From: Euglena gracilis
Taxonomy: Eukaryota > Euglenida > Euglenophyceae > Euglenales
Direction: 5' to 3'
NCBI GenBank assembly: GCA_039621445.1
Contig: CP154954.1
Coordinates: forward strand, 24,564,954 to 24,628,953
Length of the DNA: 64,000 bases
Below the pieces are notes generated by a model, which had not been told where the DNA came from, ran no database searches, and was given only the letters and a program-made list of their open reading frames with translations. The position numbers and the translations under genes are program-made. Below are positions 1 to 10,925 of this stretch, in pieces. Each line of letters begins with the position of its first letter. The stretch's first letter is position 1.

Positions 1-684
1 CCCCCTTACGGCGCGAAGCGCCGGAGATGGTGAAAAGTTTCCCTGAAAAATTACCAAAAACCTCATGAGGGACATCACTGCCAACCGCTTTCCGTCGAAC
101 TTGATGGAGAAAGGCCGAGAATGCCCTGCGAGTTGAATGCCCGATTGATGTGTCGGTGGTTCTTTGCGCAAAGTCGAAACACTTTTTGCAACTCAGCTTC
201 CCATCGGTGAAGCCATTGCAACACGTTGGGGATCGTCGCAACCGTTGCGTTGTGCTGGCGGGCGGCCCCACAACGCACCCGTTCCAAACCGCTGGCACAT
301 GACTCATACAGGCGTGGGTGTCACTCTCCGCCTGACCAAAGGCCTCCCGCCCATTTCCACTCGCCCTTCGCCGACTGCCTCGGCTCGGAAGTTTCATCCT
401 TTACATTCACCTGGGACGTTTCCCAAGGGGGGTTGGCCTTTTTGTCCCCAGTTCACTCATCTTGGCTATCTGGGGTCAGCCTAATTTTTTTCCCAAGGTT
501 TGCACGTGGGCGGGTTGGTTCGAGTTTTGTTGGGGAGACCCGCCCAGGGGGGGGGGGGGAGTGATCCAGGTTTTAAAAACTTTGGGTGGGCTTTTGGTGG
601 AGTGGATGGGTGTGGGAAGGTGGCAGGTGGCCTGCCTTGTGGAACTGCCCCTTCCCCGCTGAGGGCATCACCCATATGAATCTC
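1..684. other. Intergenic, no gene seen
   Basis: No open frame here looks coding. Near the left edge (about 10-25) is a short GCGCGAAGCGCC hairpin, one of a dozen related motifs in the window. A G-run lies at 547-560. Confidence 0.4.
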
Positions 685-800
685 TGGTCCCCTCCGCGGC
701 TTTCGACCGGGAGGCCCTCCCTGGGTTGCCTCGCTGCCGTCAGCGCCGCGGAGGGTGGATCTCTCCCGCCACCTGTGACAGCCCGTCGCCTGCATCTGTA
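685..800 (+). pseudogene. GC-rich exon-like block, related to 40082-40145
   Basis: A GC-rich island in AT-richer DNA. It shares CCCCTCCGCGGCTTT and GACCGGGAGG with 40082-40145, then a stretch encoding the same LAAV-x-AAEG peptide in both copies. The spacing between these parts differs by 10 bases, so at least one copy is frameshifted. Function unknown. Confidence 0.3.
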
Positions 801-1099
801 CAAAATGTTGCTTGAAACTTTTTTCATTAATCTATTTGTTCATTTTCAAGGGGGGATTGGAGGTGTGTAATGGAGGTGATGAGATGATTCATTTCTATCT
901 CCCCCCATTTCGCAGGTTTTAGCTGTTTCCCAGGTTTGCCGGCTTCTGGTTTGCTTTGACTTTCTTTTTCTTCACATTTTCCTGGGATTTCAAGTATTTG
1001 ACATATTTAGCTATCCTGATTGCTGAATGGCTTGAGAGAGTTAACAAAATCATGCCACAATGGAGTCTGTTTCGATCCGCAAGGCAAGCTGTGTGGCTG

Positions 1100-1330
1100 G
1101 CCGTTCCACTTTCGCCCCCAATGCTACCGGTCTGCAGCACCAGGCGCACCGTCAGGCAGGCACGGTGGTGGCCTGGCCCAGGTCTTGCGACCCCGTCCAG
1201 GGGCACCCGCTACAGGCGACCCCTCCCCCCACGTCGTGACCTTGCCCTCCCCCCCCCCTGCGCTCCTCACCTGTGTCAGGTGGCAGGGCATACCGTGCGG
1301 TGGCTTCTTTGGGACGTTCATTCCCCGGAT
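1100..1330 (+). other. GC-rich island, possible exon
   Basis: Base composition resembles the other GC-rich islands. A splice-acceptor-like CTGCAG at about 1132-1137 opens a frame of about 30 codons that ends at a TGA near 1239. Two other frames are equally open, so frame and coding status are undecided. Confidence 0.2.
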
Positions 1331-1339
1331 TTCTCTTTG

Positions 1340-2417
1340 GCCTCGCTGTCCGCGAACATTGAACCCCTGAGGGGCATTTGTGCCCCCCCCCCCGAGGATG
1401 AAATCTGTGCTCGTTTATGTTGAGGGGAATTTATCCTGTCTGGAAGCGACGTGGCTGCAGCAAAAGAACTGAAGAGTTGAATTCAAAACTGAAGAAAAGC
1501 TGCATTACGAATGAACTCACTGATCCAATTACCCCCCCTCCACCTTTCTCAGGGGTTGTCATTTGGGCTCGGAAGACCTCCACGTGATACACAATTTTCT
1601 GATTGTGAAGGGGAGAACACGTTCAAAATGAAGTATTTTTTGTTGATTTTTCTGCTGTTCTAGCTGTTTGTAGTGCTTTTGGTGGGTGGGACACGATTTT
1701 TTGTTTTTTTTTCCTGTTCTCCCAGTGGGACTCTTTGGCACAATGCCTAAGGTGTTTGATTTGTAGGTGTCTGAAGGATCTGGCAATATGCAGTTTGTTT
1801 TGTGGCCACATTTGCACCCACACCTGGCCCCCTTTTCAGAGATTTGGTATTCCTTCGAACTGAAATGATTGATTGGATTTTGATGGTTGACCCCTTTCCC
1901 TTTTTTACCTGTTTTGGGAAGGTAATAATTATTTTATGATATTATACATTGTATGCGTGATATAGTTTATGTGATGGATATCATGCAGATATATTCTTCT
2001 CTTAATGGAAGGGGGGTCGTATGGAGTGACCTGGGTCCGATTTTCCGGGAAAGCCGGGGTTATGGATTGGGATAGGGTTAGGGTTCCAACCGGAATCCCA
2101 GGGTTATACACTTTTTAGGAATTTAGACAGAAGTTAGGCCACATTCCATATCAAATTCAGCCGAATTTAGGTCGAATTCGAGCATGTTTTCAGTAAAAAG
2201 TGTTTTCGAAAATCTTCCCAGATTGGACTTAACTTCCGGCCTAATATGGTCCCTAAAATTGGCTTGTTTTCGGCGCGACGGTCCTAACCCCAACCCCATT
2301 CCTTTTTCCAGCCAGGAACCTTTTTCCAGCCTGGGACCCCACCACCATCGAGATTTATTTATTTCCAGCCACCCTTCGGGCGGCTAGAAATAGAAATGGA
2401 TTTTTCTCTTTTGGGGG
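1340..2417. other. AT-rich intergenic stretch
   Basis: No convincing ORF. A telomere-like GGGTTAGGG pair lies at 2067-2082, next to a GGTTCC. The 3' part is AT-rich with short direct repeats of AATTCRGGCC type. Confidence 0.4.
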
Positions 2418-2419
2418 TA

Positions 2420-2588
2420 CCCCCCCCCCCTGGGCGTTTGGCCGCCCTCCTCCTTACATGCAAACATGTCTCCCCTAAAGTTGGCCTTAGGCCGTTTGTA
2501 CATGAACGCCAAAATTCTTAACATGCAAATTTGTCCCCCATAAGGTTGGCCCCCTGGGCTTACCTTCAATCATGGCCCAGGGGGGGGG
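2420..2588. mobile_element. Small TA-flanked inverted-repeat element (GCGCTTGG family), copy 1
   Basis: A 169-bp non-coding element flanked by TA at 2418-2419 and 2589-2590. The left end is a C-run then TGGGCGTTTGGCC, and the right end is GGCCCA then a G-run, so the ends are inverted repeats. The interior (TTACATGCAAAC, AAGTTGGCCTT, TTAACATGCAAAT, TTACCTTCAATCATGG) recurs at 33552-34094, 38332-38544, 56376-56557 and 56630-56773. The form fits a MITE with TA duplication, as made by Tc1/mariner/pogo transposases. Confidence 0.75.
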
Positions 2589-2590
2589 TA

Positions 2591-3447
2591 CAAAAATGGT
2601 CCAAAAATGGGCAAGAATGGGTCAAGAATGGTCGTAAGTGGGTCGGGATAAGAGCTGTCAAGGACATTTTTGGTGTCAAAGGGTTGTTTTTGCATAATTG
2701 GTAGTTTTTTGGACAGTTTTGCAACTTCAATTTTTTGGTACCCGGTTCGACTCCAGGTCGGGCCCAGCTCCAGCCCGGGACCCCTTAATGGGGAGGGGGT
2801 CAGCCAGCAGCCTTTTTCCAGCCAGCCCGAATTTTCTCGCCTCTGAGCTGGACCCCCCCCCCCCGGGAGGGGTCTTATGCACCGCCCTCCTCTGATCCGA
2901 AAAGTCAGAAATTCGGACCTGGGTCACTCCATTCAACCCCCCCCACTCCTGATCTCCCCCCCCGGGAGTCATTAAGAGTGAAGCTGCTATATATATGGGT
3001 ATGTTTATCTATATTAGGAGCACATATGTGTATATTAGGCAGATTTTAATTACTGCCCCCCTTTCCCCCAGGTGGGAGGGCCCAGTATTTAAACGAGAGG
3101 GGGTCCATTTTTTTTCAACGCAAGCTGATGGGTTTTGACGTCATTTTTCGGTTTTCGGGGGGTCCGAACCCCTCGTTTAGCTTCTGCCACCCCCCCCCAG
3201 TTAAAGCCTGCTGACAAAACATTATCTATTTGTCATTATGGCATCATCAAGTTTTTTTTGTTGTCTTGTTGGATGTATTCTGTTGCGTTTTTTCGATATT
3301 TGTTCGTTCTTTTCTCTCGATATGCATTTGCCAATTTCAGGGGGACCATGTTTGTATGTGGGCAGGATGGCTATACGTATATGTACGTGTAAAGGTAGAC
3401 ATATTCTTCTGCAACTGCTTCTTTAGCCTTTCATTGGAACAAAGACC
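2591..3447. other. Intergenic stretch
   Basis: Contains C-runs, a block at 2755-2850 related to the dispersed CCAGCCAGCAGCCTTTTT repeat (see 25085-25470), and AT-rich DNA. GGTTCGACTCC at 2745-2755 resembles a tRNA B box, but no cloverleaf or A box surrounds it. No gene seen. Confidence 0.35.
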
Positions 3448-4152
3448 ATGGCAGCATGGCTAAACATGTGGTCCAATTGCAGGGATTGTGAATATGACTG
3501 CAAATCTGACCGAAGCAAACAGAATTGGGCATTTCTATCTATGAAACCATTCATCATACCAAACAACCAACGGTTCTCCCGAAGTGTGAGGGCACCTCCT
3601 GATGAAGAGCCATCAAATAAGACGGCTCCTCTGGGCTTTCCACCAGATGGTTATGGTTATGGTTGTGGTCAACCACGGTGGCAATGACAGCGATTTGCCT
3701 GGACCCCCTCCCTCACCCCTCACCCCCCACCCCCAGGGCCGTCCGCCATGGGCTGCGCCTCCTCCTGCGCCACCGTCGTGCCCCGCGCGGAGGCCCCGCA
3801 GTCCCGCACCACCGCCGCCGCCGCCACCGCCGCCACCCTGATGGTCGAGTCCAGCCGGCCCTCTGCCAACCCAAACGTCTGGTTGGAGCAAGTCGGGCGG
3901 TGGGTGGGGCCGGCTGGCCACCGGTTGCGGGGGCACCATATGGTGGCGTTTCCCACAACTGGGGTTCGATGTAGCCCCCCCTCCCGGACCGGACAACCTG
4001 CCCTGACACCGACCCCCGCCCATGACCGGCAGGGGGGTGGGTCCAAGACCAGGCAGCCAATGGCGAAGCCCCACAACGCCGCGACCGCCTCGTTCGACCC
4101 ACTGGAGCAGGCGGAGGAGCACTCCCCCGGCCAGGTTGCAGGGGCTGAGTAG
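3448..4152 (+). CDS. Candidate two-exon gene, function unknown
   Basis: Exon 1 starts at ATG 3448 in a good context (GACCATGG) and encodes a hydrophilic, Cys-containing peptide (NCRDCEYDCKSD; later PPDEEPSNK). A donor at 3668 and the acceptor CCCCCAG ending at 3736 remove a 69-nt intron and keep the frame. Exon 2 runs from 3737 to TAG 4150-4152. It begins PSAMGCASSC, is Ala/Thr/Pro-rich, and ends in EEHSPGQVAGAE. The product would be about 211 residues. The internal MGCASS would fit N-myristoylation and palmitoylation only if translation began there (ATG 3748, also GCCATGG). An alternative frame (GLRLLLRH) resembles 43216-43311, so the frame of exon 2 is uncertain. No family recognised. Confidence 0.38.
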
Positions 4153-4289
4153 TCAACAGGGTCAGGCCCATTTCCTTAATTTGGCACATTTTTGCAAAAA
4201 AAAATAGGAGGCACACAACGAAAATTTGGCATAAAAACCGTCTTTGGTCACAATTGAAGGCTGCCGAAGGTCACAGAGGTACCCGAAAA

Positions 4290-4795
4290 GTTTGATTCCC
4301 CCCCCCCCAAATGTAAAGCCGGGGGGGGCTTTATATTTGGGGGGATTTACTGAGGAAGCCTGAGCAGCTTGAGGATGGCGCAGTGCACGAACACAACGAA
4401 CACTCCCAGACCCATGCACGCACACAAACATCCACACACACAAACAATTACACACAGACACATGATACCCACAACCCCACGCCACGGCACACCACGCGAC
4501 ATCACAACGCCACAATGCGCCATGACGCTGGAGGCAAAAAAGCCAGACACAAAATACATCTGTTTCACAAATGGAGCATTTCTGGCGAAAAAAAAATGTT
4601 GCATCCACCCAAAATTTTTCTACTTTTTCCTGAATGACACCAGCGTCTGGCTCCACGTCAGGGGGGGCTTTATATTTGGGGGGTCAAAACCCCCCCAAAT
4701 AGTATTGCACTGCCGCATTATTGGACACTATAGTGCAGCACTATTTGGACCCGCCGTATTATTGGCCCCGCAGCATTATTAGGGGGGGGGGGTAC
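4290..4795. repeat. Nested hairpins with poly-C/G ends
   Basis: CCCCCCAAATGTAAAGCC and GGCTTTATATTTGGGGGG form a hairpin at about 4300-4342, and the right arm is repeated at about 4663-4682. A second hairpin pairs AAATAGTATTGCACT with AGTGCAGCACTATTT (about 4696-4750). Between them (4390-4560) is CA-rich DNA. This looks like a decayed foldback or MITE-type element. Confidence 0.45.
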
Positions 4796-4819
4796 GTGGC
4801 CCTCTGGTTGCCCGGTTAA

Positions 4820-5107
4820 GTTCTGAGCCCCCGGGTCTGCCCCGTCAGTTTCCGCACGCTGTCTGACGACGAGGACCTGACGGGCCCTACGGCGGCCTGT
4901 GCCAGCCCCCTGCCGCGGCCGCGCCCAAACGCCCTCCTCACGTTCCGCGTTCGGGGGCCCCCACGGACCCCCCGGGGCGAGAAAGTGCTCACGTCCCAAC
5001 CACCGTTTGCTTATAGGGCTGCCTTCGTGGCCTCTGCTGCATTTTGCACAGGTTTGTGTGGATGGGTGTGGGCGGGGGGTGGGCTGCTGGGCGCGGCAGC
5101 AGTTTAG
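4820..5107 (+). CDS. Candidate exon, RTLS family, paralogue 1
   Basis: A GC-rich frame open from after TAA 4817-4819 to TAG 5105-5107, without an early ATG, so probably an internal or terminal exon. It encodes PVSFRTLSDDEDLTGP, then a Pro/Arg-rich stretch and LLTFRVRG-PPRTPRG. The same order (ISLRTLSEATGLSASP, then LLRFRVRATPGTP) occurs at 45454-45753, and a shorter version at 9361-9466. A shared TCCGCACGCTGTC-GA supports common descent. Function unknown. Confidence 0.4.
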   Translation, partial: VLSPRVCPVSFRTLSDDEDLTGPTAACASPLPRPRPNALLTFRVRGPPRTPRGEKVLTSQPPFAYRAAFVASAAFCTGLCGWVWAGGGLLGAAAV

Positions 5108-5415
5108 CGGCACCCAGACAAAACCGCCTCTGATATCGGATGCCCAAACCACCAACATCCCCTGCCGCAACTTGCTGCATTTCAGTGAAGGCAACGCAAA
5201 TGCGATGCAAAATGAGACACCAGATTGCTTTACAGATCACAGATGAAATCAAACCACATTCGCATCAAACGGAGGGTTCGTAAAGGTATGGTCCGAAAAT
5301 GTGACAATAAATTTTGGCAGGGTTTTGAAAATCTGGAACATTTATCTCGTCGTGTGCTCACAAGCCCAACGTGCCCCGGAGGAAGTAGTGTAAGGCTTCA
5401 GGAATTGGGCACATT

Positions 5416-5690
5416 TTGCTATTCTGGCCCATCGGCTTGCCTGGCGGGCAGCAGAGCCCATTCCCCAATGTGGCCCTCCTGCCCATCGTGGCCCCCTCCC
5501 CCAAGCCCTGGGCCGCGGCACCCCGGCCTCGGCCCCGCACCCACCGGGTCTCCCCCCTCCTCCCCCCGCGGCCCGCCCCGCCCCCCAGGGGCCTGCCCGC
5601 CGGCCGAAAGCTGCCGCAGCTGCAGTACGGGATCTGGCTTGGGGGGGGCACAGACTGCGCCGCTCACCTCCCCAACCGTTCAAAGATGTC
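5416..5690 (+). other. GC-rich island, possible Pro/Arg-rich exon
   Basis: One frame reads FPNVALLPIVAPSPKPW, then a Pro/Arg-rich region, then KLPQLQYGIW. Other frames and the reverse strand are also open, as expected of GC-rich DNA, so coding is not established. Confidence 0.2.
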
Positions 5691-5699
5691 TTTGACAAT

Positions 5700-6150
5700 T
5701 TGCAAAGACGCCATCCCCCCTCCCCCCGAAAAAAAAAATTACTCCCCTCCTCCTAGGGGGGGGGGGCAGTCACCTGGGTTGGCGGGAGGCTGGTTGACCC
5801 CTTTACCGGGAAAGGGTGCATAACAAAGCAGTTCTTTCCGGGGAGGGGCTTCTTTTGACCGAAGATTTCACCCAAGGGAATGGGTAATCTGGCAGGCGGG
5901 GGGGGGGGCAGGAGGGCATTTTCGGCCCCCGTAAGTTTTGGAGTGGGTAGTGCCACAGAACACCCAGCGGTGCCGAAGGTGCCAGGAACCTGAAAATGGC
6001 CTTTTTCAAGGAATATTGGCTTGGTTTCCTGGGGTCGTGACCCAACACGGACCCCCCCAGGGGAAGTTGTTTCTGGTGTTAACAAGAAGCCTGGACATGA
6101 CCTGCGGGCTCCCCCACAACCTCACGCAGCATTGGCCTTTCCGTTTGAGA
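5700..6150. other. Intergenic with G/C runs
   Basis: Several C and G homopolymers of 8-11 bases. No reliable ORF. Confidence 0.35.
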
Positions 6151-6162
6151 CCTTTTTTTTAG

Positions 6163-6368
6163 GTCTTCAGTGCCAGTGGCCCTCACAGGCACCATCACCC
6201 CGAATTGACAATCAATCTTCGGGGACGGATAATGCACGAGGCTCGCCTCTGTTAGGAGCAGCTATTGCGATGTGCCGACAAATGCAAGTGGTGCAAGGTC
6301 TGCATCAGCATCCCTTTTGCTCGGGCCGGGCCCACAGAATCGTGGAAAATGGGCCTCCCTTGAACTGA
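6163..6368 (+). CDS. Candidate 3'-terminal exon, unknown
   Basis: A polypyrimidine tract and TTTTTTTTAG end at 6162. The following frame is open to TGA 6366-6368 and encodes a hydrophilic peptide (LQCQWPSQAPSPRIDNQSS, later AIAMCRQMQVVQGLHQ). Composition is protein-like, but no family is recognised and the upstream exon is not identified. Confidence 0.3.
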
Positions 6369-6764
6369 GTCCTGAGAAGCGATGAATGGTTTGGCCTACA
6401 TGAACAGAACCCGCCAGCAGTTTGCACTGCCCAAGTCTGAGGGGCCGGGGCCTACTGCCCCCCCCCCCACCCCGGCAGATCAGACCCCCTCCGCCTCCCC
6501 GCCACGGTGCAAGCCTCTCCTTTGGGGTGAGGCATCCAGTCCAACTTTTGACATTCTGGTGTGCATTGAAGTTTAATACCCCCAAATCACCCTGTCGTTT
6601 TTTTTAAAAATAAAGGGCATCACTGCCCCCCCGGGGGGGGCTTGGTAGTCAAACAGGAGAGTCTTTCTAAAACTTAAGCTGATGAGATGTCGACGGCATT
6701 TTGGAGGGTTTTTCCTGTCATTTTCAGGAGTGGGATCAGGACAACTTCTAGTAAGACGGGAGTC

Positions 6765-7012
6765 GCTGAGTTCTTACCCCTTTATGGGAAAGAGCGAAGC
6801 TTACCCCTGGGCAAAAGGGGGGGTTTGACCCCCCCCCCGGGTAGACTGTGAAAACCGCGGATTATCACCACTTACCCCGGCCCGGCTCCCGTAATTTTTT
6901 TTTCAGGCGCGAGCGACTGGATTTCTAGTTTCCAAATCACCTCCGTTTGACCCCCAACTGCCCGCCAGGCCCAAATTATTCACCTGCCATTTTGCCAGGG
7001 TCCAAAAATCGG
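6765..7012 (+). repeat. Dispersed repeat A, copy 1 (empty pogo target site)
   Basis: Related to 10595-10770 plus 13861-14110 and to 15735-16170. Shared landmarks are GTCGCTGAG-TCTTA, AGAGCGAAGCTTACC, GCGGATTATCACCA, GCGAGCGACTGGAT and TAGTTTCC-AATCACC. At TA 6926-6927 it has no insertion. The copy at 10.6 kb carries the pogo-type transposon at the equivalent TA. Confidence 0.7.
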
Positions 7013-7014
7013 TC

Positions 7015-7745
7015 AAAAAATTGTTCTTTCGAAAATATCTCGAGAAAACGTTTATTTCTGGAAGTGTCGGTCTGACGAAATGCACCCCCTATCGCCCTCT
7101 ATCGCCCCCCGTTCACCGTTTTGGCCGCCGCCGGCACGCTTTTATGGCCCAAAACGGCCATTTTGGGGTGTTTTGGGGGGGCTTTTTTTGGGTCAAAAGA
7201 TCGATTTTTCCAAAATATCTCGACAATGAAGCAAAATCAAAAAAAAATGTCCGGAGAGCAAAAATAAAGTCTTTGGAATTTACTTTTCCCCCAACCCTTC
7301 GTGCAGCCCGAGATACGGCCATTATTCGGCCAATTTCGCCCCAATTTTGGGGCCATGTTGGGCTGTTTTCAGGGTCAAAATATCTACATAATAAAATAAG
7401 TATAATAAAAAAGAGTATTCAAAATATCTCGGAAATGAAGCCAAATCAAAGGAAATGTCCGGAGACCTAATTTGAAGCCCTTGGAACGCCCTATCTACCG
7501 GTATTTTGATTGGTCCATTCATGGCCTAAAACACCGCAGCGCGGCAGGCTTGCGACTTGGCCGTTTTCGGCTGCCTTTGGGGTCAAAAAATCAATTTTTC
7601 TAAAATTGCTCGAAAATGGTGGGGAATTAAAGGAAATGTCCCGAGACCCAAATTGGAGTCCTTAAAATTCCCTATCTAACAGTATTTTCATTTCTCCGCA
7701 ACTCCCCGCCTGGCCCCAGTTACGACCATTTTTCGGCCACGTTTT
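7015..7745 (+). repeat. ~200-bp satellite, diverged tandem copies
   Basis: Three or more diverged units with the landmarks CAAAATATCTCG, AATGAAGCAAAATCAAA, GAAATGTCCGGAGA, CTTGGAACGCC-TATCTAC and CGAGATACGGCC. Further copies lie at 13995-14190 and 16040-16470, always downstream of repeat A, so the two are parts of one larger repeat. Confidence 0.65.
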
Positions 7746-7764
7746 GTACAGTTTTGGCTTGTTT

Positions 7765-8100
7765 TGATTTGGCCATTTTCGAGCATTTTTGGTAAAAAAA
7801 AGTCTAAAGAATCGGAAAATTTTTTTTGCTCGAAAACGTGTTTTTTGGCCTCCGGGACCCGGAAAAACCGTTTTCGAGCCAGAAATGAGTTTTTTGGTTT
7901 TCGACCCGCCAGCGCCCAATTTGGCCTGAAACCCATCGAATTTGGATTAAAACGGGTCAAAAAGTCGAAAAAAATCGAAAAATATTTTTGCTTGAAACGA
8001 TCTTCTTTGGCCTCGCGGACGCGGAAAAAACTGCTTTTGAGCCGAAAATGAGCGCCAAAACGTATCAAAAATTGCTTCCCATAACCCCCCCTCTGCCTCG
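7765..8100 (+). repeat. Diverged copies of the 162-bp satellite
   Basis: Two decayed units with GGCCTCCGGGACCCGGAAAAA, TTTTCGACCCGCCAGCGCCC and AAACGGGTCAAAAAGTCGAA landmarks, as in the array at 14450-15700. Confidence 0.55.
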
Positions 8101-8800
8101 CGTCCCAGCCACGTTTTCAGTGAAAAACCACGCAAGGCAAAGAGCTCAGCACTATTCAAAACCTGGTTGGGGTTAGGGTTAGATCGAACTTAAGGAATTG
8201 GCTGTATTCGTGCCCAAATTCAGGCTAAAATTAAGCTTGGTCTTAAACTTGGGCCTGATTTTTTTTATTAGCCCTGACCCCATACCTGACAATTAACGGA
8301 ACCCTGATCCTATACTGAGAGCTGGCATAACGTATTGCGCATTTCTGTGGGACATCTCCAGCAAGGATATTGAAGATGCAGGCAATTGGCTTCAGGTCTA
8401 TTTCTCAAATGGGGGGCCCAACTACCCCCCCCCCCCAGTTTAACTACTGCCCCCTGGGGAGCATGGGGGGGTAGTAGTTAAAAACTGCCAACCAAGCAAA
8501 ATAGGCAGACAAGGTAAGTTAAAAAAAATCCCCACGGGCAGATTCCGAAGTCAGGGCTGCAGAATTTTTTAATTTAATTTGAGTAATAAAATTTAAATAT
8601 TCTTTGTGACACAGTTAACTTCTGTTTCTGAAGTGACAAATTCCTTTCCTTGGCCGCTGCCGCAAGAATTGATCTTACGGCCAATATTTTTGAAACGATT
8701 TTTCACCGATTTCATCGATTGAACCCTCCCAAGGTAAGGCCGCTTTGAAAATTGCAGGAGGAATCCCCGAGGAATCGCTTTGGTTTCTTCCTTTTCTAGT
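8101..8800. other. Intergenic with a short foldback
   Basis: A GGGTTAGGGTTAG stretch lies at 8170-8183. An imperfect palindrome (CAGTTTAACTACTGCCCCC with GGGGTAGTAGTTAAAAACTG) spans about 8440-8490. No gene seen. Confidence 0.35.
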
Positions 8801-9357
<557 letters not shown>

Positions 9358-9360
9358 CAG

Positions 9361-9466
9361 CCTGCTCTGAGCCGTACGGGCAGCTTGGCAGTCGCTGTGA
9401 ACCCTTTAGAAAACAGCCCGCCCCAGCCCCGGGGGGTTCTGCGGCGGGTGGCTGTCTTTGGAAACG
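9361..9466 (+). CDS. Candidate internal exon, RTLS-like, paralogue 3
   Basis: TTGCAG ends at 9360 and GGTATCGC opens a donor at 9467. The 106-nt exon reads PALSRTGSLAVAVNP-LENSPPQPRGVLRRVAVFGN. Order and composition resemble the exons at 4820-5107 and 45454-45753 (R-T-x-S, a Pro/Arg stretch, then a hydrophobic-basic end). Homology is weaker than between those two. Neighbouring exons are not identified. Confidence 0.35.
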
Positions 9467-9811
9467 GTATCGCACCCCCCCCCCCAGGTTTTCCTGCACC
9501 AATTTCAAGGGAAGTTACGAAGCCCCCGTGCACTTTACGGTGCCGCTGCAGCGGAGAGGGGACTTGCGCCGCCGCCACCACCGCCAGCCACCTCCTGCCA
9601 CGACGACCCAACCCCTTTCCACTCGCTCCTACAGGACAGGGCGGCTGCCCAGCTGCCCTACCAGTGCTAGCAAAGGCCCGGCAAGGACGTCTCAGGAGAG
9701 TTGGATGACCAGGCCCAGATGCAGCTGTGAGGTAAAAGGACCGAAAACAAGAATGCTGGGGGGGGAGGAAGCTGTATGCAAGTGCCATATATGGCACGAA
9801 CCCGGGTGAGG

Positions 9812-10076
9812 GTAGGGGGGGGGGGGGGGGGGGGGGGGGTAGGGGGGGGGGGGGGGTAGGGGGGGGTAGGGGGGTAGGGGGGTAGGGGGTAGGGGGGGGG
9901 GTAGGGGGGGGGGGGGTAGGGGGGGGTAGGGGGGGCAAGGGGGGGGGTAGGGGGGGGTAGGTAGGGGGTAGGGGGGGGCAAGGGGGGGGTTAGGGGGGGT
10001 GGGGGGGGAAGGGTTGGGGGGGGGGGGGGGGGGGGTAGGGGGGTAGGGTAGGGGGTAGGGGGGGGTAGGGGGGGGC
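9812..10076 (+). repeat. Poly-G / TAGGGGG tract
   Basis: About 265 bp of G-runs (5-23 G) separated by TA or CAA, so almost pure T-A-G(n). It should form G-quadruplexes. It begins about 450 bp after the end of the (TG)n tract. Run lengths may be inexact, as with any homopolymer. Confidence 0.95.
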
Positions 10077-10214
10077 CGTCAAAAAATTTTTGTCCAAATC
10101 ACCTCAACACCAGTCAAAACCCACCCTAATGGCTCCAGAACCCCCCAATCGGGGGTGAATACGCAAAAACATGAGGGGAAAATGTCCATTTTGGGCCACT
10201 TTTGGCAAAAAAGT

Positions 10215-10440
10215 TGACCTAGGGCGCCGAAGGCGCCCTGCAGAAGAATTTGCTGATGGCGTTTTCCTGTGCCCAAAAAGAATTTATGAGGTTATGGAGT
10301 AGGGTTAGGGTTACGATTCTTATCCAAACAGCAGAACATTTCCCGCTCAACGTTGTTAGATTGGTCTCTACACATGGGGGGACCCTCGCTCGGCGCCTTC
10401 GGCGCCTCGCTCGGGTCCCCCCATGTTTTTAACCCTAGTT
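10215..10440. repeat. GGCGCC stem-loops
   Basis: GGGCGCCGAAGGCGCCC at about 10222-10238 and GGCGCCTTCGGCGCC at about 10390-10405. Transcribed in the forward sense, the second has a UUCG loop closed by a C-G stem, a very stable RNA hairpin. A TAGGGTTAGGG lies between them. Similar motifs recur across the window. Confidence 0.5.
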
Positions 10441-10594
10441 GGGCGGCTCTTTGGGGTAGCTGGTACCTTGTAGGGGCCAATTTATCACGTTTCTGAACAG
10501 CCGGCTGTAGTCCTCAAAAGCCGGGGCTTAAAAGTTCACAAAGGGGGGATTGCGGGAAAATGGTGGTCGGCCCGACCGTGGTAAGGGGTAGGGG

Positions 10595-10770
10595 GGGGTC
10601 GCTGAGCTCTTATCCCTTTATGGGTAAGAGCGAAGCTTACCACTGGGGGAAAAACCACCCCGAACCCCCCCCCCCCCCTTGGGGCCACCTAGGGAACCGG
10701 CGGATTATCACCATGATCCCGGCCCCGTTCCCGAAAATTTTTTTTTCAGTCACGAGCGACTGGATTCCTA
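10595..10770 (+). repeat. Dispersed repeat A, copy 2, left part
   Basis: Nearly identical to 15735-15919 (GTCGCTGAGCTCTTATCCC, TATGGGTAAGAGCGAAGC, CACGAGCGACTGGATTCC). It stops at TA 10769-10770, where the transposon begins, and resumes at 13861. Confidence 0.85.
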
Positions 10771-10797
10771 CCTCCCCCCCCCCTTGTCGTTGACACG
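10771..10797 (+). repeat. Left terminal inverted repeat of the transposon
   Basis: CCT, ten C, then TTGTCGTTGACACG. Exact reverse complement of 13834-13860. Confidence 0.95.
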
Positions 10798-10925
10798 GCG
10801 TGTCGTTGACACACCCCCCGTGTCAACGACACTTTTTTGGGACATTTTTTTTTTTGCGTTGGCCGCAGTTTCTGACAAATTTCAGCCAGAACATTTCAAA
10901 AATGTGTCGAATCTTCTTTCCAGAC

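Noticed and set aside
2735-2775. tRNA gene suggested by GGTTCGACTCC
   Set aside because: No A box, acceptor stem or cloverleaf can be built around it.
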